From Viscum album (lineage: Eukaryota; Streptophyta; Magnoliopsida; Santalales; Viscaceae), in contig OY728143.1 in NCBI GenBank assembly GCA_963277665.1, positions 232,987,591-233,051,590 of the forward strand: 64,000 bases of DNA, read 5' to 3'. This document shows positions 12,366 to 25,879 of the stretch, piece after piece. The translations under genes were made by a program, and so were the position numbers. Under the pieces are notes generated by a model, which saw only the letters and a program-made list of their open reading frames with translations, had not been told where the DNA came from and did no database searches. Each line of letters begins with the position of its first letter. Positions within the stretch are counted from its first letter, which is position 1.

Positions 12366-12466
12366 CGCAGTCCACTGAGGATCTCTGCACAGTCGTCGCC
12401 GCAGTCCACGAAGGATCTCTGCTCGGTCGTCGTCGCAGTCCACGGAGGATCTCTGCTCTGTCGTCA
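12366..12466 (-). repeat. ~36-bp triplicate in the 5' LTR
   Basis: Counterpart of 4068-4170. The same three units are present, so the expansion came before insertion. Confidence 0.7.
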
Positions 12467-13981
12467 AAGTCACAGCCAGCGCTAGGGTTCCCGCACACAG
12501 CGAGCTCGTTTAGGAGGGTCCGCTCCACGAGCCGAGAGGCTGATACATCAACTGACACGTAGTCCGAAGTTGATGTATCCAAAAGTTCCGTATCGACAAC
12601 AGGATCTCAACGCAACAGACGGCGTGTCAATCGGACGCCCGGTCTGAGAGTTATTGGCATTTTTGTCCCAGGGGCCCGGTTGGTTTTTAGGGCAAAACCA
12701 ACCCGACCGTACTCCGCCTGTGTCCGATCCTCGGGCGGAGTATGCCAAAAGTTCCGTCTCACTTAGAGGAAACTACCACAGCTGACGGTACGTCGATCGG
12801 ACGTCCGTAGCTCAAGTTATGAGCGTTTCCGCTCCGAGGGCCCGGTTGGTTTCGTGTACGAACCAACCCGGCCGAACCCAAAGTCTTCCAAAACCTTGAG
12901 TGTAATATACCAAAACGACCGTATCGATCCAAGGATCGCCTAGCCGCTGACGGTTCGTCAATCGGAGGTCCTAGGCCCAAGATATGGGAAAAAGACCGAA
13001 GAGGGCCCGAAAACGGGGGTTCTGGACCCGGGGCGACCCGGCCCGAACCCCCCCTGGGGGTCGGTCGAACCGGGTCGACCCGACCCGGCCTGGGCGCGGC
13101 CCGGCCGACCGGACCGGCCGGCACGACCTCGGCCGAGCGGCCAAGGGGCGCCGCGGGTTTGACCCGCGGCTTAGGTGGAACGCGGCCCACGCGGGCCGTG
13201 TGTTGGGTGGTCGGACCGCGGACGCGGTCCGGCGGTTCGCCGCCGCCGCGGTCGAGCCGCGGCGGATCCTCCGGCGGCGCGCCGGGCGCCGCCGCCTCCG
13301 GTCGCCGCGGGCCGCCGGAGTTGCTTCGGTGGCCCGATTCCTCTCCCGTCTGCGCCGTTGCTCCTCCCGGGGGCCGATCTTCACTGCGGGATCAACGGAT
13401 CGCCCTTGCCGCACGGTTCGTCGTCGCTTGCCAAAACCGCACACGAAAAGGATCGGAGGAGGGTTGTCGGGTCTTTTTCGTTAGACCCGCACCCTCCGCG
13501 TTAGTCATAAACAATGGGAGAAAGGGGCTACAACAATTTTTAATCAAGATAAAAATTGTTCACTTCTTTTTATTTTAAACGGAAATTCAATTTTAATTAA
13601 TTGAAAATATTCATGCCGGTTCTTTATTCAAAAATAAATAAAAACACGGGAATGAATCATCAAGAATTAAATCCCTACCTTGTCTTCGTCGTCGGACGAG
13701 AGGTCGTCGCGGATTTGGTGATCGTCGCGGAAGAGACGCTTGTCGCACCGCGGAAAGGAGTCGCGCCGACGATCTCCGGATCAAGATCAAACGGATTTAA
13801 TTAATTTAAATCTGTTGATATCGAATTATAAAAAAGGAGAATTTAGAAGATTCGATTCTCACCTTTAACCGCCGATCGTAGGTTTGCCGTGGAAGAAGAA
13901 GCACCGAAGAAGAAGAAGGTCGCGGAAAAAGTTTGTCGACGTCGCGGATCACGGTGTGCGTCATCGAATTTTGGTTCCGGC

Positions 13982-14026
13982 GTTCTTCGCGTTCTTCGCA
14001 TTCTTCGCGTTCTTCGCGTTCTTCGC
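13982..14026 (-). repeat. 9-bp minisatellite (GTTCTTCGC)x5 in the 5' LTR
   Basis: Five 9-mers with one internal CGC-to-CGCA-type change (one unit begins ATTCTTCGC). Counterpart of 5716-5760. Confidence 0.9.
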
Positions 14027-14742
14027 GAGGAGGGTGGAGGCCCAGAGAATAAAGAGTAATCCTCCAAAATAGACACGTTGGTCTATTTTATTAATTCGCC
14101 AACGAACGCAAACGCGTAAGTAACGACCCATTAAATTCGTTGAATTAATTCAACGAATGAAACATCCCATTTAATTCACGAAATAAACCGCCCAATTAAA
14201 TGGTCTGTTAAGAAATTAAAGAAAACCCGCCGGTTGACTTTTCAGTTACTTTGACGGGTTTTCGCGGGTGCGTTACTTAGCGAAAGAAACTGCGGGGCTC
14301 GTGCGGGCCCCACCTCACAAATATCCTACCAAGGGGTAGGGTATTTCCGGATAGCACCCTATCCGCTTTAACTCAGTTCAAGTGGATTCCAAGCGGCTTA
14401 AGTGAAATAAAATAAAGTTGTCGCACAACCTTTATTTTATTTCCGACTTAAAGCCCAAAATTTTAAAAACCACGGTTGAGAAAACGCAACTCCGGAAGAG
14501 GCGTTTCTAAGCAAATATCGGCGCTGCGATTTCATCGGTGCCCTCAGAATTCGATTCCGGGCACCGGTTCAAAAGATAGAAAAACCCGCTCGTCCGTTCA
14601 CTGAACGTACCCGAGCCAAACTTCGGAAATTGATTCCGGGCACACCGGGCCTCGGAATCAGGTGCCGTCTGAAGCTGCGCTCTTGAAAAATTCCAAAGAA
14701 AATTAAGAAAAACAATTTCCTTGATATTTTTGGGTCTTTACA

Positions 14743-14747
14743 ATAAT
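14743..14747. repeat. Target-site duplication ATAAT, right
   Basis: Exact 5-bp partner of 3079-3083, directly after the ...TCTTTACA end of the element. Five bases is the normal duplication length for Ty3/gypsy integration. Confidence 0.93.
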
Positions 14748-16160
14748 AAAATCAAAATTCAGGCTATTTATTTATATTATCATGTTCCAAGAGTTTTACC
14801 ATGATATCCAAGCTAGGCTGGGAAAAGAAAACATTGTATCCAATCACTTATGTAGAATTTCTCATTAATCACATTCTAAAATGATGTATCCTAAAAATCC
14901 CACTAAATTATTCTGATCTCTAAATCCTATGTTACTATGGTATTCCAAAATTTTATATTTCTTGGTTACTGGTGTTATCATTAATTGTTTTTCAAGATAA
15001 CAATAAAATGAAGTTGAAATATGATTCAAATTACAGTTTTTGTGATGAGACTGAAATTTTTAAAACCTTGACTGACAAAGTGATTAGGATATGCGTTTAT
15101 GATGAGGATGATCCCTCTATATTGTAATTGTACATCACAATTTATAGTGGTGGCCACATTGGAAAAAAATGAAATCATTAAAAGTCATAAAATATCAATT
15201 CCTAAAGCCATACTCATTATAGAATCAAATTCATTATATATATATATTGTCTAATTTTTTAAAAGAAATTAAATTTCATAACATCCATTAATCTTCTATG
15301 AGATATTTGATATTTGGGTAATCGATTTCATGGGACACCTCCCCACATAAAATAGAATCAACAATATTCAACTTGCAATTTAATATGATTCAAGGTGGGT
15401 TGGGGAAAAACATTTAAAATGGACTATGAACCTACTATTTTTGAGTTACTCAAACCCCATATCTTTAGTCAATTTTAAAACCCACATTCCCCATTTAGTG
15501 ACTTAGGAACCCATTTTGGTAATCAAAACATGGATGCACTTTGGAAAAAATGGGTCCATTCAAGAAACATCCACTGCATACCACCCCCATAAAATGGAAT
15601 GTCTCAACATTAAAATAAATATGTTAAAGGAGTTCCTGATATAATTATTAATACCACATGAGAATGCTATTTTGGAATACTTAATAAATCTAATTTGAAT
15701 TATTGAACTACCTATATAATTACCCATTGGATATATCAATTATGTATATAAATTGATAAAGTGTGTCATTTACCATTTTAAATAAAAATATGTCATGTTT
15801 GGCTATAAAATCATGTAATATTGATTGAGAAAAAACATGTAGAGATATATTGTTGTAGTCTAATAAATTTTATGACCCATGACACTATTCTTATGAGAAT
15901 TTTAATACCTATATAGAAAATAACAATTAATAATTGACACAAGCATCCTTTTAAATATATTTCTTAAATTTTCAAAGTTAATTATCTTCCACTACCTATA
16001 TCAGATTCACATTTTTAATCATAATTCACAATGGGAAAGTTGATTTTCTTAATAATGTTTGTCCATTTATTAATGTTCATGTCTAAGATAATTCACCCAA
16101 ATGGACATTCACAGCTAATGGGTATCATTAAAAAGATCACCATAAGGGGACACACAATTT
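14743..16160 (+). pseudogene. Decayed Athila/Tat-type pol, RNase H end to integrase (copy A, 3' part)
   Basis: Continuation of the pol remnant after the Tekay insertion. The RNase H/connection end shows GKENIVSNHLCRI at 14821-14859. A ruined HHCC zinc-finger region follows at about 15020-15170. FDIWVIDFMG at 15306-15335 carries the first catalytic aspartate of the integrase core. DKVCHLPF at 15755-15778 is a conserved late-core landmark of Athila/Tat integrases, and WTFTANG at 16102-16122 marks the C-terminal end. Many stops and small indels break it. The order and spacing of five domains make chance similarity very unlikely. After about 16160 I see no more coding sequence. Confidence 0.8.
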
Positions 16161-19100
16161 AGGAAACACATAATATTCAACCTAATATCAATTTATTGGA
16201 GTAGACTAACCAATTGATAGAAATAGTGAACCCCAAAATCCAACCATAGAGGCACCTAATTTCCATTATCCACCTCTTACCCTTCTTCCTCTATATCTTT
16301 ATCTCCCAATCAATCTGATTTTTCTTCTTACAATATCATTCCCACCCTATCTCTAATTGTTTTACAAATTTCAACATCCTCCATTTCATATTTTTTCTCT
16401 TTTTTTGGGTGATCAAAAAACCAAAAAAATAAACAACGAGTATTTATAAAAAAAATTGACATATTTACTCAACAACAAATTTTAGTCTTTTTTTCTAAGC
16501 ATTTTGGTGATTCAAAAGACTTTTTTTCATCTCTTATATATTTTATTTCTATTATAATCATCAAAAAAAATTATCATTAAGTAAATAATGTTTCAAATTA
16601 CACAATTATTATTGGAAAATTATGTTCTACTCATATGAGGAACAACACTATATTTCGTTCTGATGAAACCTACATATATATTTTTTCATTGTGTATTTTT
16701 CACCACCGATTTTGATTCTTTGTATTTTGAACCTTCTATTTGTATTTCATTCATTGGTTAACATTAACATGATAGAGTGATTTTATGAAACTCATAAGAA
16801 TATAATTATCCAAATAGATTACCATTACCCTTACATTAATCCTGCTTTTAAAATCCCACTTAAACCAATGGAAACCCCTCTTTTATATTAATATTAGAAT
16901 CCAAAAAACAGGACCCACATAACATCATCATGGACTTTCATCAGAAGATTTATTGAAATTCAATTGTGGTGTAATGGATTTAATTTAGTTAATAAATTCA
17001 TTTATTTTCAATATCTCATTATTTTCTTTAGGGAAATCATTTAATTACGTGCAATGGAGTTAAATTCCTTATTTGATGTATGTTTATATATATGTATATA
17101 TGTTTATTTCATTTAATAAATAATTTATTGAACTGTGATAAAAAAATAAAATTATTTTATGTATCTAATGAGTACACAAAATCACAATTCCTCAACCATT
17201 GATATTATATTTTATGATGGTGTCACCCATGTTTTGGGAAATTTGAGGGAGATTTGTTTCTATTATACCACCTTGAAAAGGATTGAAAAATTGAAAAATA
17301 TCACACATGCATTCTGTTTTAGGGATTCAATAAGACATTATTTATGTTTTTTATATATTGTATATTATACTCATCTTCCAACTTTTTCCCTATGGTCCTT
17401 TACAGAATATTAATAATCTTATGAACATGTGTTCCAATTTATATCCATGTATACTAATAAAATGTGCATTGTCTTTTCAATGTAACCATCCCACCACTAT
17501 GAAAATACACTGAAAATACCTTTTGATTCTTGTGAAATTTTGAACAGGTAATTAGATATGATATCTCTTAGAAACATGAGGTTTTTTTCTTTTTGTTAGT
17601 GAATGAGTGAACCTATGTTGATAAAGTTGAATTAATTATGAGATGTGTGAGATTTGTGTTATCAGATAATCCAATTGTAATTTTGATAATGAAAAATGAA
17701 TTATTTTAGAATAATGACTGACATGATTTTTTTTTTGGATTATTTTTGGGTGAGGGAAAAATAATATATACCCCCTGATTGAAAGGAAAAAATTTAAATA
17801 TTTCTTGGTGATAAAAAATTATTTTTTTGTGTAGTTTTGTGCATGGTTCCTAAAAAAATTCATTATATTATAGGTGGAGGAGTTTATATAACATAGTTAT
17901 CAATGATTTTATGTTATTACCATCATTGATTTTTCAAAAACAAATTGATTTCCAGTAAATGATCATGTTTCAATTTTAAACCCATATTGAGAGTATTGTA
18001 TAAATGTGGTAATTTACAATTTATTTAACTAGTTTGCATTTGTATTTCAATATAATTATCTAAATTATATTATACATGTTTTATTATTATATTTTATTCA
18101 AATTAATAAAAATGATTCAACTATAGAATTTTCTAATTTTTGGATCTATATGTCCATAGGAACCATATGATAAAGCCCACTAATTTTGTGGACAAAACTG
18201 GACCATCCTTCATGATTTAATTTCTTAGATCAATCAAGAATATAAAAATTGATTAAATAGTATACTTTTTTCTCTTATATAAATTATCATATTGGATAAA
18301 TATTGAATTTATAAGCAAAAAAGTTTATACAATTTTGATGATTCAAATTCCATCCAAAAATTGTTTCTAGGATTTGAAGATTCTGCACAATTATTGGGTT
18401 TTATATCAATTCACTCCGACATTTGAGATAATTATCATTGGGAATAAATCCAAAATTTATGTAAACATATTTTTAGAACAAATTATTTTAGGTTTATGGG
18501 ATATTAATATCCTATAATCCAATAACATTCATTCCAAAAAATATCTTGGATAATTATTGATATAAGTAGATGGTTATGGAAAGAGACCAAATATATGGAT
18601 TAAAAATACTAATGGAAAAAAAATTAGAGGTTAACCTATAAAAAATAATATAAATATATTTTTATAATAATATATCTTGATATTGACCTATATATTTGTT
18701 CAAAATATAAATTCCATAATAATTAAAGTTTTATAAGGGAAACAACCCAACACTTTGGGATATAAACTCAATCCCATGTTTTACTTGATTAGGGATAGAA
18801 TTTCAGAATTCAGGAGGATAATTGAAATTATAATAGACAAAATAAAGTCATGGGAGGTCTTAATACAATAATTAGTTTTAAAAAAATGTTCACTATTAGT
18901 ATATTTCATTCTCTTTAATTTTAGATTGTTTTCAATTTCCATTATTTATGTTTGTTTTAATTTTAAAACACTATAATGAATAGAATCTATTCTCTAAACT
19001 AATTAAATAAAATATATATTTTTATTAATTAATTAAAATATTTTATATTATGGTATAAATAAATCCCTCATTCACAATATCATTAAATTCAAATTTATTC

Positions 19101-22100
19101 GTTCACCTCTCCTCATCATTCGTGTTGGTGTTAGACCAAAAACTCATATCTTTTCATATTATTTTTATAATTATTTTAAATCACCAACCGAACCAACATA
19201 AAGTAGGTTATTATCATTCAAAAATGGATTATTAAATATCACATTGATTAATTTCATCATTTTGGAATGGTAATATACTACGAGATTACAATAATTTGAA
19301 TTTCATTGATTCCATATTTATAATTTCAACGAAAATATGTTATGGAAAACGTAGATGTTTTTTTGAAAAGGGGATTCCATGGATTTTAGAAAAAAGAAAC
19401 TCAAATGGGTTCATGAAATATTAAACCTTCCATTATTGGAATTTTATAATGATTGTAACCTTATTTAAGTCCCGGATTAAAGAGAAAAAAATGGGAATAC
19501 CAATTGTAATCATCTAGTGATGTGAATGCTAATTTGATGAAATGATTTTAGAATATCAAGGATAACATAATAGTACAGCCCATTAATGAAACACCTCAAT
19601 ATTTTTCATCATTTTAAATTTAATTAATTAAATTATCATTTCACCTAAGATAAGAAAATTAACCCTCCCATATTCTAAAGACAAAATAGAAAACAACGGA
19701 TTCTGAAACATAGTACCATCATTGAAGCGTGTAATCAAGTGTCTATATAAACAATATTATAGAGGATTTAACTATTGGATGGTTTATTTGTATAAATATA
19801 TATTTATTTGGATACCCACTAAACATTACCTTAAAAACTACCTATAGTTGAACAAATTCTTTTTAATGAACTACAACAACCTTCTCAATCGTTTCCTCAA
19901 AAAATGGAACGAGATTATTAAGTTCCCCAACAGTAGATTGAAAAAAATTATAAAATGGTGTATGTTTCTCTATTATTTGAGGTATCTAATCAATAATAAT
20001 AAAAATACCTTTTTTAGAAGATGGTTCTTGATAATCTAAGGGAACCTGTAGAGCTCCCCAATTTTTTTCCAACATTATCATCTTAAAAGTACCTCCCTAG
20101 AGTTACTATAGGAATATTTTCACCTCTAATAGAGATATATTATAAACCTATAGCCACAAATAGAATAAATATATCTCATTATAATAAAAAATATAAAAAT
20201 TATTCATCAAATTTCCTTATAGAACCTATAGAAACAAAATATTTTTCCCAACTCAACATGATTTCTAGATGGATCAAATTATTCTACACTAAAAATATAA
20301 ATTTAACCTTTGTAACACTCTATATGAAACTAATTTTACCCATTATTCAAGTATAAATAACGTTTTATGGATAACATATTTAGCTGATTCATCATTAATT
20401 AATCATAAATCTATTATAAATAATAAGATATACTAGACTACCATAAGGGTAAAATGAAATCCCGACATTTTTTTATGGTTATTGTTCATAAAATCATAAC
20501 ATATAATGAATCATTTTGAACATGATATAAATCATCTTGAATAAGATTAAATACATGAATGAAAATATAATTTTATCTAGATCTATAAATTTTGGAAAAA
20601 CTAATCTTTTAATTACGTTGAACATAATCCTATTATCATCTTCTAAATCATTTTCATTAATTTTTATATTCTAGGAAATTATAAAAAGAAATGATGTGAT
20701 GTCTCTAGAATTATAATATCCAAATAGAATTTACAAAAAAAATTGAAATTTACTTCCTGATAACATTTTTATATATGATCAATAATTATTTATAAATGTA
20801 ATAAATCATGCACATTCACCCTTGAGGAAATGACATCCTCATTATCACAAAAGATGAATTAATAATTCTCATAAATCAATATTAATTTTATTTGAAAAAC
20901 ATATTCAAAATTTCATCATTCGAACAAGAAATCTTGTCCTTGATTATTTAATTCCGAATTTAGCATCATATTCATCTTAAACAGAAAAATGAACTTGAAA
21001 ACAGTTTCTTGTATAAAAATTCAATTTGATCATGAATGAAATTTTACTTTTCACTTCTAGGACTATACATATCAGTCTGATTTATTATTTCACTTTCATT
21101 GAGTTTTTAAAAAATTAGGGTGTATAAAAACTAGGGGTAGATATAATGATATATTAGGAACTCAAATGTAGCATAATGAGAATTAATTTAACACTGATGA
21201 TTTTATGTGAATGTTCAGTTTCTCGAGATGACTAATCATTTTAATCAATTCGTATTTTTAAATTTGGAAAAATAGATTTTGAAAAATATTAAACTAAAAT
21301 ATATATAAAATAATTAATTATTGATAAACCAGTAGACAAAAAAATTAGTATAGGTTAATAAATTAATTTTCTACTATAAAAAAATAGCATAAAAAGATAA
21401 AGAAGTTTTAAAAAAAACTAATATGACCCTCCAAAAATAAATTCAACACCACTATTGAGAATTTATTATGTAAAATTTTATGAAATATGATATTCAATAT
21501 TGGAAAATTAATATGAAATATTACTTTTATGTATATGATCACTTATAAAGTTATTTCATGTATTATTTTTTCACCACTAATATGAATTACATATTTTTTG
21601 ATAAATTTATAAAACTATTATTTCTACCGTAAATATTTACATATAAATATGAACTCTAATATCAAGAAATGTGTTTTTCGTTAGGAATAAATTTGTATTG
21701 GTCCTACCATTATATATATTTTTTATATTCATAGTCGAAAATATTGAAGAATGATGATTTTTAGTAGACTATGACACCATGGATTTTAATAAAATGTTAT
21801 TGGTTTACAATGTAACATTTCTCTCAAATATATGGAATTATAAATCGGATTCTATATATAGAATGATTTTTTTTCAAGATAATGTAATGATAACGAAACA
21901 CTTAATCATAAATATCATAAAATATATTTAATAAAATATGAATGATATTGATTTGGATTCAATTTAAATATTGATCAATGTAAAATAGACAACATTTGGT
22001 CTGGATTTCAAGTAGATTGATATAATGAACTACAAGTATTACCTTTATATAAACTTTTTTCAACTCTTCTACAATAATTGATCATATCCTTTTTTAAAAT

Positions 22101-22600
22101 TGGTTCACAATGTAAATATATAAGGATTACTCTTAGAAAGACCATTATTTTTTAAAAAATAAATTCTTTTTTCATTAAATTTAAAAACATCCAAAATATT
22201 TAGTATACACTTGAAATCCAAGAATGAAATTTAATTCTCCAATAATAATTATTTAAAATTAATTTTTCAAATGTTTTGAAAAATAAATATTTATATTTTA
22301 ATTACTAAAACCCAAAAAAAATAATACCATATACATAAATTAGAACTAAAGATATAAAATATGAAGAGACTCTCTTAAAATTGCTTGGATTTGAATGTCA
22401 TGTAGAAAAAAATAACTAAAAAATATATCTAATCATAAAAATTCCTCAATTCATGTATATGTATATAATTTAATATATTAATATTAATTTTTTTTTAAAA
22501 TTATGTTTTTCAACACTTGGGTGTTTTCAAACAAAAATAACCCAAATTGATAAATTATTTAAAATATAGGATAAGCATCTACCAAAAAAAATTCATATGA
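16160..22600. other. Non-coding middle of copy A
   Basis: AT-rich DNA after the Athila/Tat integrase, probably that element's long 3' region and LTR plus the 3' end of the copia remnant. The small ORFs at 17159-17413 and 19848-20039 are not kept open in copy B, which argues against genes. I could not place an LTR edge here. Confidence 0.55.
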
Positions 22601-22760
22601 TCCCCATAGTTTAAAATGATTCTAATGGATTTAAGACAATAATAAAAGGTAATGGTATCCTCATAATCTATACCATCATCCTATTACATGATTGTCCATA
22701 GGTATGTCAACTAATTCCCAAACATTATTCTTATCAGAATAGATTTATCTCTTCATGTAT
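22600..22760 (-). pseudogene. Copia reverse-transcriptase remnant, deleted (copy A)
   Basis: Counterpart of the copia RT stretch in copy B. The text runs directly from TCCT (22679-22682) to ATTACATG, so 89 bp present at 45481-45569 are missing. TCCT stands at both deletion edges in copy B, the mark of a slippage or micro-homology deletion. What is left still reads the start of the RT motif on the - strand. Confidence 0.65.
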
Positions 22761-24758
22761 AGATAATTACCAACTCTGAACATCTTAATCTTCATATATC
22801 GGCATATGTTAAAGTTGAGATAAAAAGTCAAATAAATCAAATATTTTTTCAAAATTCCACATTGTCTTATCCCCTTCATATAGATATCATTTCAAATCTT
22901 CTGTTGGATGGTCCATGACATTATTTTCTTCCCTTGGTTAGACATATTTCAGTTCCTCAGTTTAATTTTATTCATAATTTGATTAATGATGATGATTCTC
23001 TAACATAATTTCAAACACAACACTAGAATATTAAATCTTTAAGTAATTTGAACAATCAATGACTTCAAATATATGTTGTTCATTATAATTAAATATATTA
23101 AACTCATGAAACATAACATAAACAAATTATTATGTTATCAATGATTTTATATTAAACCCTCTATAGGATTTAAAAATACCATAATTCCAAATAAAAATCC
23201 CTTCAACTTCTTTTTGGTCAAAATTACCCAGATGATCCATATTATTATGGATATAAAAATTTCATTCCAAGTAAGATGGTATCTAATGTTATGATTTATA
23301 TTCTTTTCTAACTCATAACATGTATTTTTAAGAAGTTATATTATTAAAATAATATTTATAATATGGCATGTTGTATTATTAACATCATCTAAAAAATTTC
23401 TTTAGACTTTACGATTATAATATAGTTTTAGCCATTTCATGGATGAATCTATTTATTCATTCAAAAATCAATTTTTTTGAGGTATTCTAGTTGTAAAATA
23501 GTTAAATTTAATAACATTATTTTGGGAATAATAATTACATTCTTGATTATCTAATTATACATTATTATCAAATATAAACGAAATTAATTTATAAATTAAT
23601 TCATTTTAAAATAACTTAAAAATTCATAATTATCATTGAATATTCATTCTTAAACATTGACAATTAAACACATTTAAATCTATTGAAATAATTAAACAAA
23701 TAAAAAACGAATCATCTATCCAAGCAAGCTACTATAGAATCTATAAAAAATATATGTGGATAATTTATAATGGTTGATATATATCATCAATTTTAATTGA
23801 TTTGAATGATGAATTATCATACCCACCTATTAGGAATACATCATAGAGGATTCTCCCTCTTTGATTTAAAAAAAGACTGATTAGAAACTAAATTCTTCTT
23901 ATACTCTTTCTGTATAGAACATATATTTCAATGACCAAGCATTCAATGATGTATCCAAGATTAAATTAATTTTTCATTTATAAATTAAATTTTTTCCTTT
24001 GAATGAGAATACGTACAATGTAATAATTATTTCATAGTATTTTATAAATATAATAATTTTATTATTACAAACAAAATATAAAACCTTAGAGAAATCAATA
24101 TTAAAATGATCATCATATATATAACAAGGAAAATATCATATTATACGTAAACCCTTGAAAATAGAGTCCCATTTAGATCATCATATATTTTGGATCTCCA
24201 ACTGACCCAAATCTAATGATATCCCGATTAAAATTTTCACCAATGGTTAAAAAACCTTTATCAACTATATATATTACATTATATTTGAAAAATTATCCAA
24301 TCATATTTATTGAGAAAAGATTTTCTATATACTATATAATTATTTTATTCATATTACATTTGAACTATAAAGGTATAAAACATGTATTTTATTTGTTTCA
24401 ATTACATTTGTGTACAATAGTGTTAGCAAGAAATGTTATAAGAAACCACATATTGTTATTTTTTAAAATCCCCAATAATTAACACTACCCAACCATTTAA
24501 ATAGATAATAATTCTTAACAATAAATATTTTTGTATTTCTCATGAAAATTATTATTATTATATTTACTCTTAACACTATAATTAAAAAGTGTGACATTTT
24601 AACTACTATAAAAATTTGAACTATGAATGAAATAATTTATAAACATTTTAGTATTTTCATAATTACTACCAATTACATTTTTTATATTATATACAAATTC
24701 ATTTGATAATTCAATCTATCTTCCATTATCCTCTAGTAAGAAAAATATCATTAGTTTT
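22761..24758. other. Unreadable end of copy A
   Basis: AT-rich. It should hold the 5' half (integrase, gag) of the - strand copia remnant, but I could not read motifs. The ORF at 24216-24482 on + has no recognised domain; copy B keeps a shorter related one at 47096-47329. Confidence 0.45.
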
Positions 24759-24798
24759 CTACTCCCAAAGGTGAAAAAATTCAAAATAGGATGTCGCA
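24759..24798. other. 40-bp filler at the duplication junction
   Basis: These 40 bases lie between the last base shared by both copy ends and the first base shared by both copy starts, and match neither outer flank (1001-1024 or 47675 onward). Filler at a tandem junction is typical of end-joining repair with templated or inserted bases. It could also be a remnant of longer sequence since deleted. Confidence 0.55.
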
Positions 24799-25879
24799 TA
24801 CACTCAAATATATATTATATAACATTGGTATATGTCTCATCTACCTATTAAGTTAGTTGCCATATTATCCAATTTAATCACAAAAAGTATTAATATAATA
24901 ATTTATGATATTATTTTCTAGGATAATGATATTATATTCCAAGATGATTTTCGTTTCCATGACATAGAAGGTGATATTTTTACATTTTGAACTCAATTGT
25001 TTCCTCGAATACTATTCATAATGTCACATTGAACAGAAATTTATATTAATTCTGACATATTACATATGTTAATTTTTGACCAACTGGTTATGTTCAAGAG
25101 TTTTAATTCCTTGTTATACCCATTTTAGGATAAATCTAGATTCTCAGTCAATTGTTATAAATAATATTCAAGGAAATGATTAAAAATTGTTTCGCCGTGG
25201 TTTTATTGCATTAATGATTGATTATTTATTGAAATTTATTCCTTCATTAAATGAATTGTAAATAGAGAAGTTAATGTTGTCCTTTCATTTAAATACTACA
25301 TTGATCTATAGTTTCTTAGAAAAAATCTTGAATACCATCTCACATATGTTCTCTATAGGCCTACCTTGGACAACAATAAGAAACATTATCATAACAAAAT
25401 TGATGAACATTCCATTTTCCTATGTTATGTAGCCCAGTAAAGAAAGATTAAACTTATATAAAACTTATTTATATACACATGATGTATGAATTAAATTCCC
25501 ATGATCCCTCATCCCTAATTATTATATCTTATGAGCTTTTTGAAATAAAAGATTCTAAACATAATCAGGTATTAGAGTAAATAATAGCCATATGTTATAC
25601 CCTAGATGAAAGATGAGGAATCAAACCTACAATTTTCATGTGTCATATCCATCATGCATAATAAAAAAAATCAATAAACCTCAATGAAAACGCAATCCAC
25701 TCATAGTGGATATAATTACAAAAGACTTTACAATCCCTCATTAAGCTGGTATTATCCACCCAATATCTGATAGTAAAAGAGGTAGTATGATTCAATTTCT
25801 ACTTTTGAGGGCTGGAAAAAATTTAGTCACAAATAAACATTGAAATTATGTCATAACATGGGTGAAAAAAATTGTTTGT

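Larger units (their letters stand above)
3084..14742 (-). mobile_element. Full-length Tekay/Del-like Ty3/gypsy chromovirus, inactivated
   Basis: 11,659-bp element on the - strand with paired long LTRs (3084-6476 and 11382-14742), TG...CA ends, a perfect ATAAT target duplication, an initiator-Met-tRNA primer site and a polypurine tract. Gene order is gag, protease, RT, RNase H, integrase with a chromodomain-like tail, all in one frame as is usual for this clade. The LTRs differ by about 14 positions over the first 430 bp I compared (about 3%), so the insertion is fairly young. Even so, pol has four in-frame stops and one frameshift. It lies inside the RNase H region of an older Athila/Tat element. 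Confidence 0.93.
11382..14742 (-). repeat. 5' LTR of the Tekay-like element
   Basis: 3361 bp, the upstream LTR in the element's own orientation. In that orientation it starts TGTAAAGACCC and ends GTCGTGACA. The same internal repeats as in the other LTR are found at 12366-12466 and 13982-14026. The LTR promoter should lie here. Confidence 0.92.
1025..24758 (+). repeat. Copy A of a ~12.1-kb tandem duplication
   Basis: From 1025 the sequence aligns with 24799 onward, and it stops aligning at 24758 (matching 47674). After removing the Tekay insertion and one copy of its target duplication, the unit is about 12.07 kb. In a stretch of about 215 bp (2581-2795 against 26349 onward) I counted roughly 22 differences, about 10%. 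The unit contains decayed Athila/Tat pol on + and decayed copia pol on -, so the duplication came after both elements were already side by side. Ends were placed by eye and are good to a few bases. Confidence 0.85.

Noticed and set aside
16160..24758. Plastid or mitochondrial DNA insertion
   Set aside because: AT-rich, but I recognise no organelle gene; the region fits decayed retroelements.
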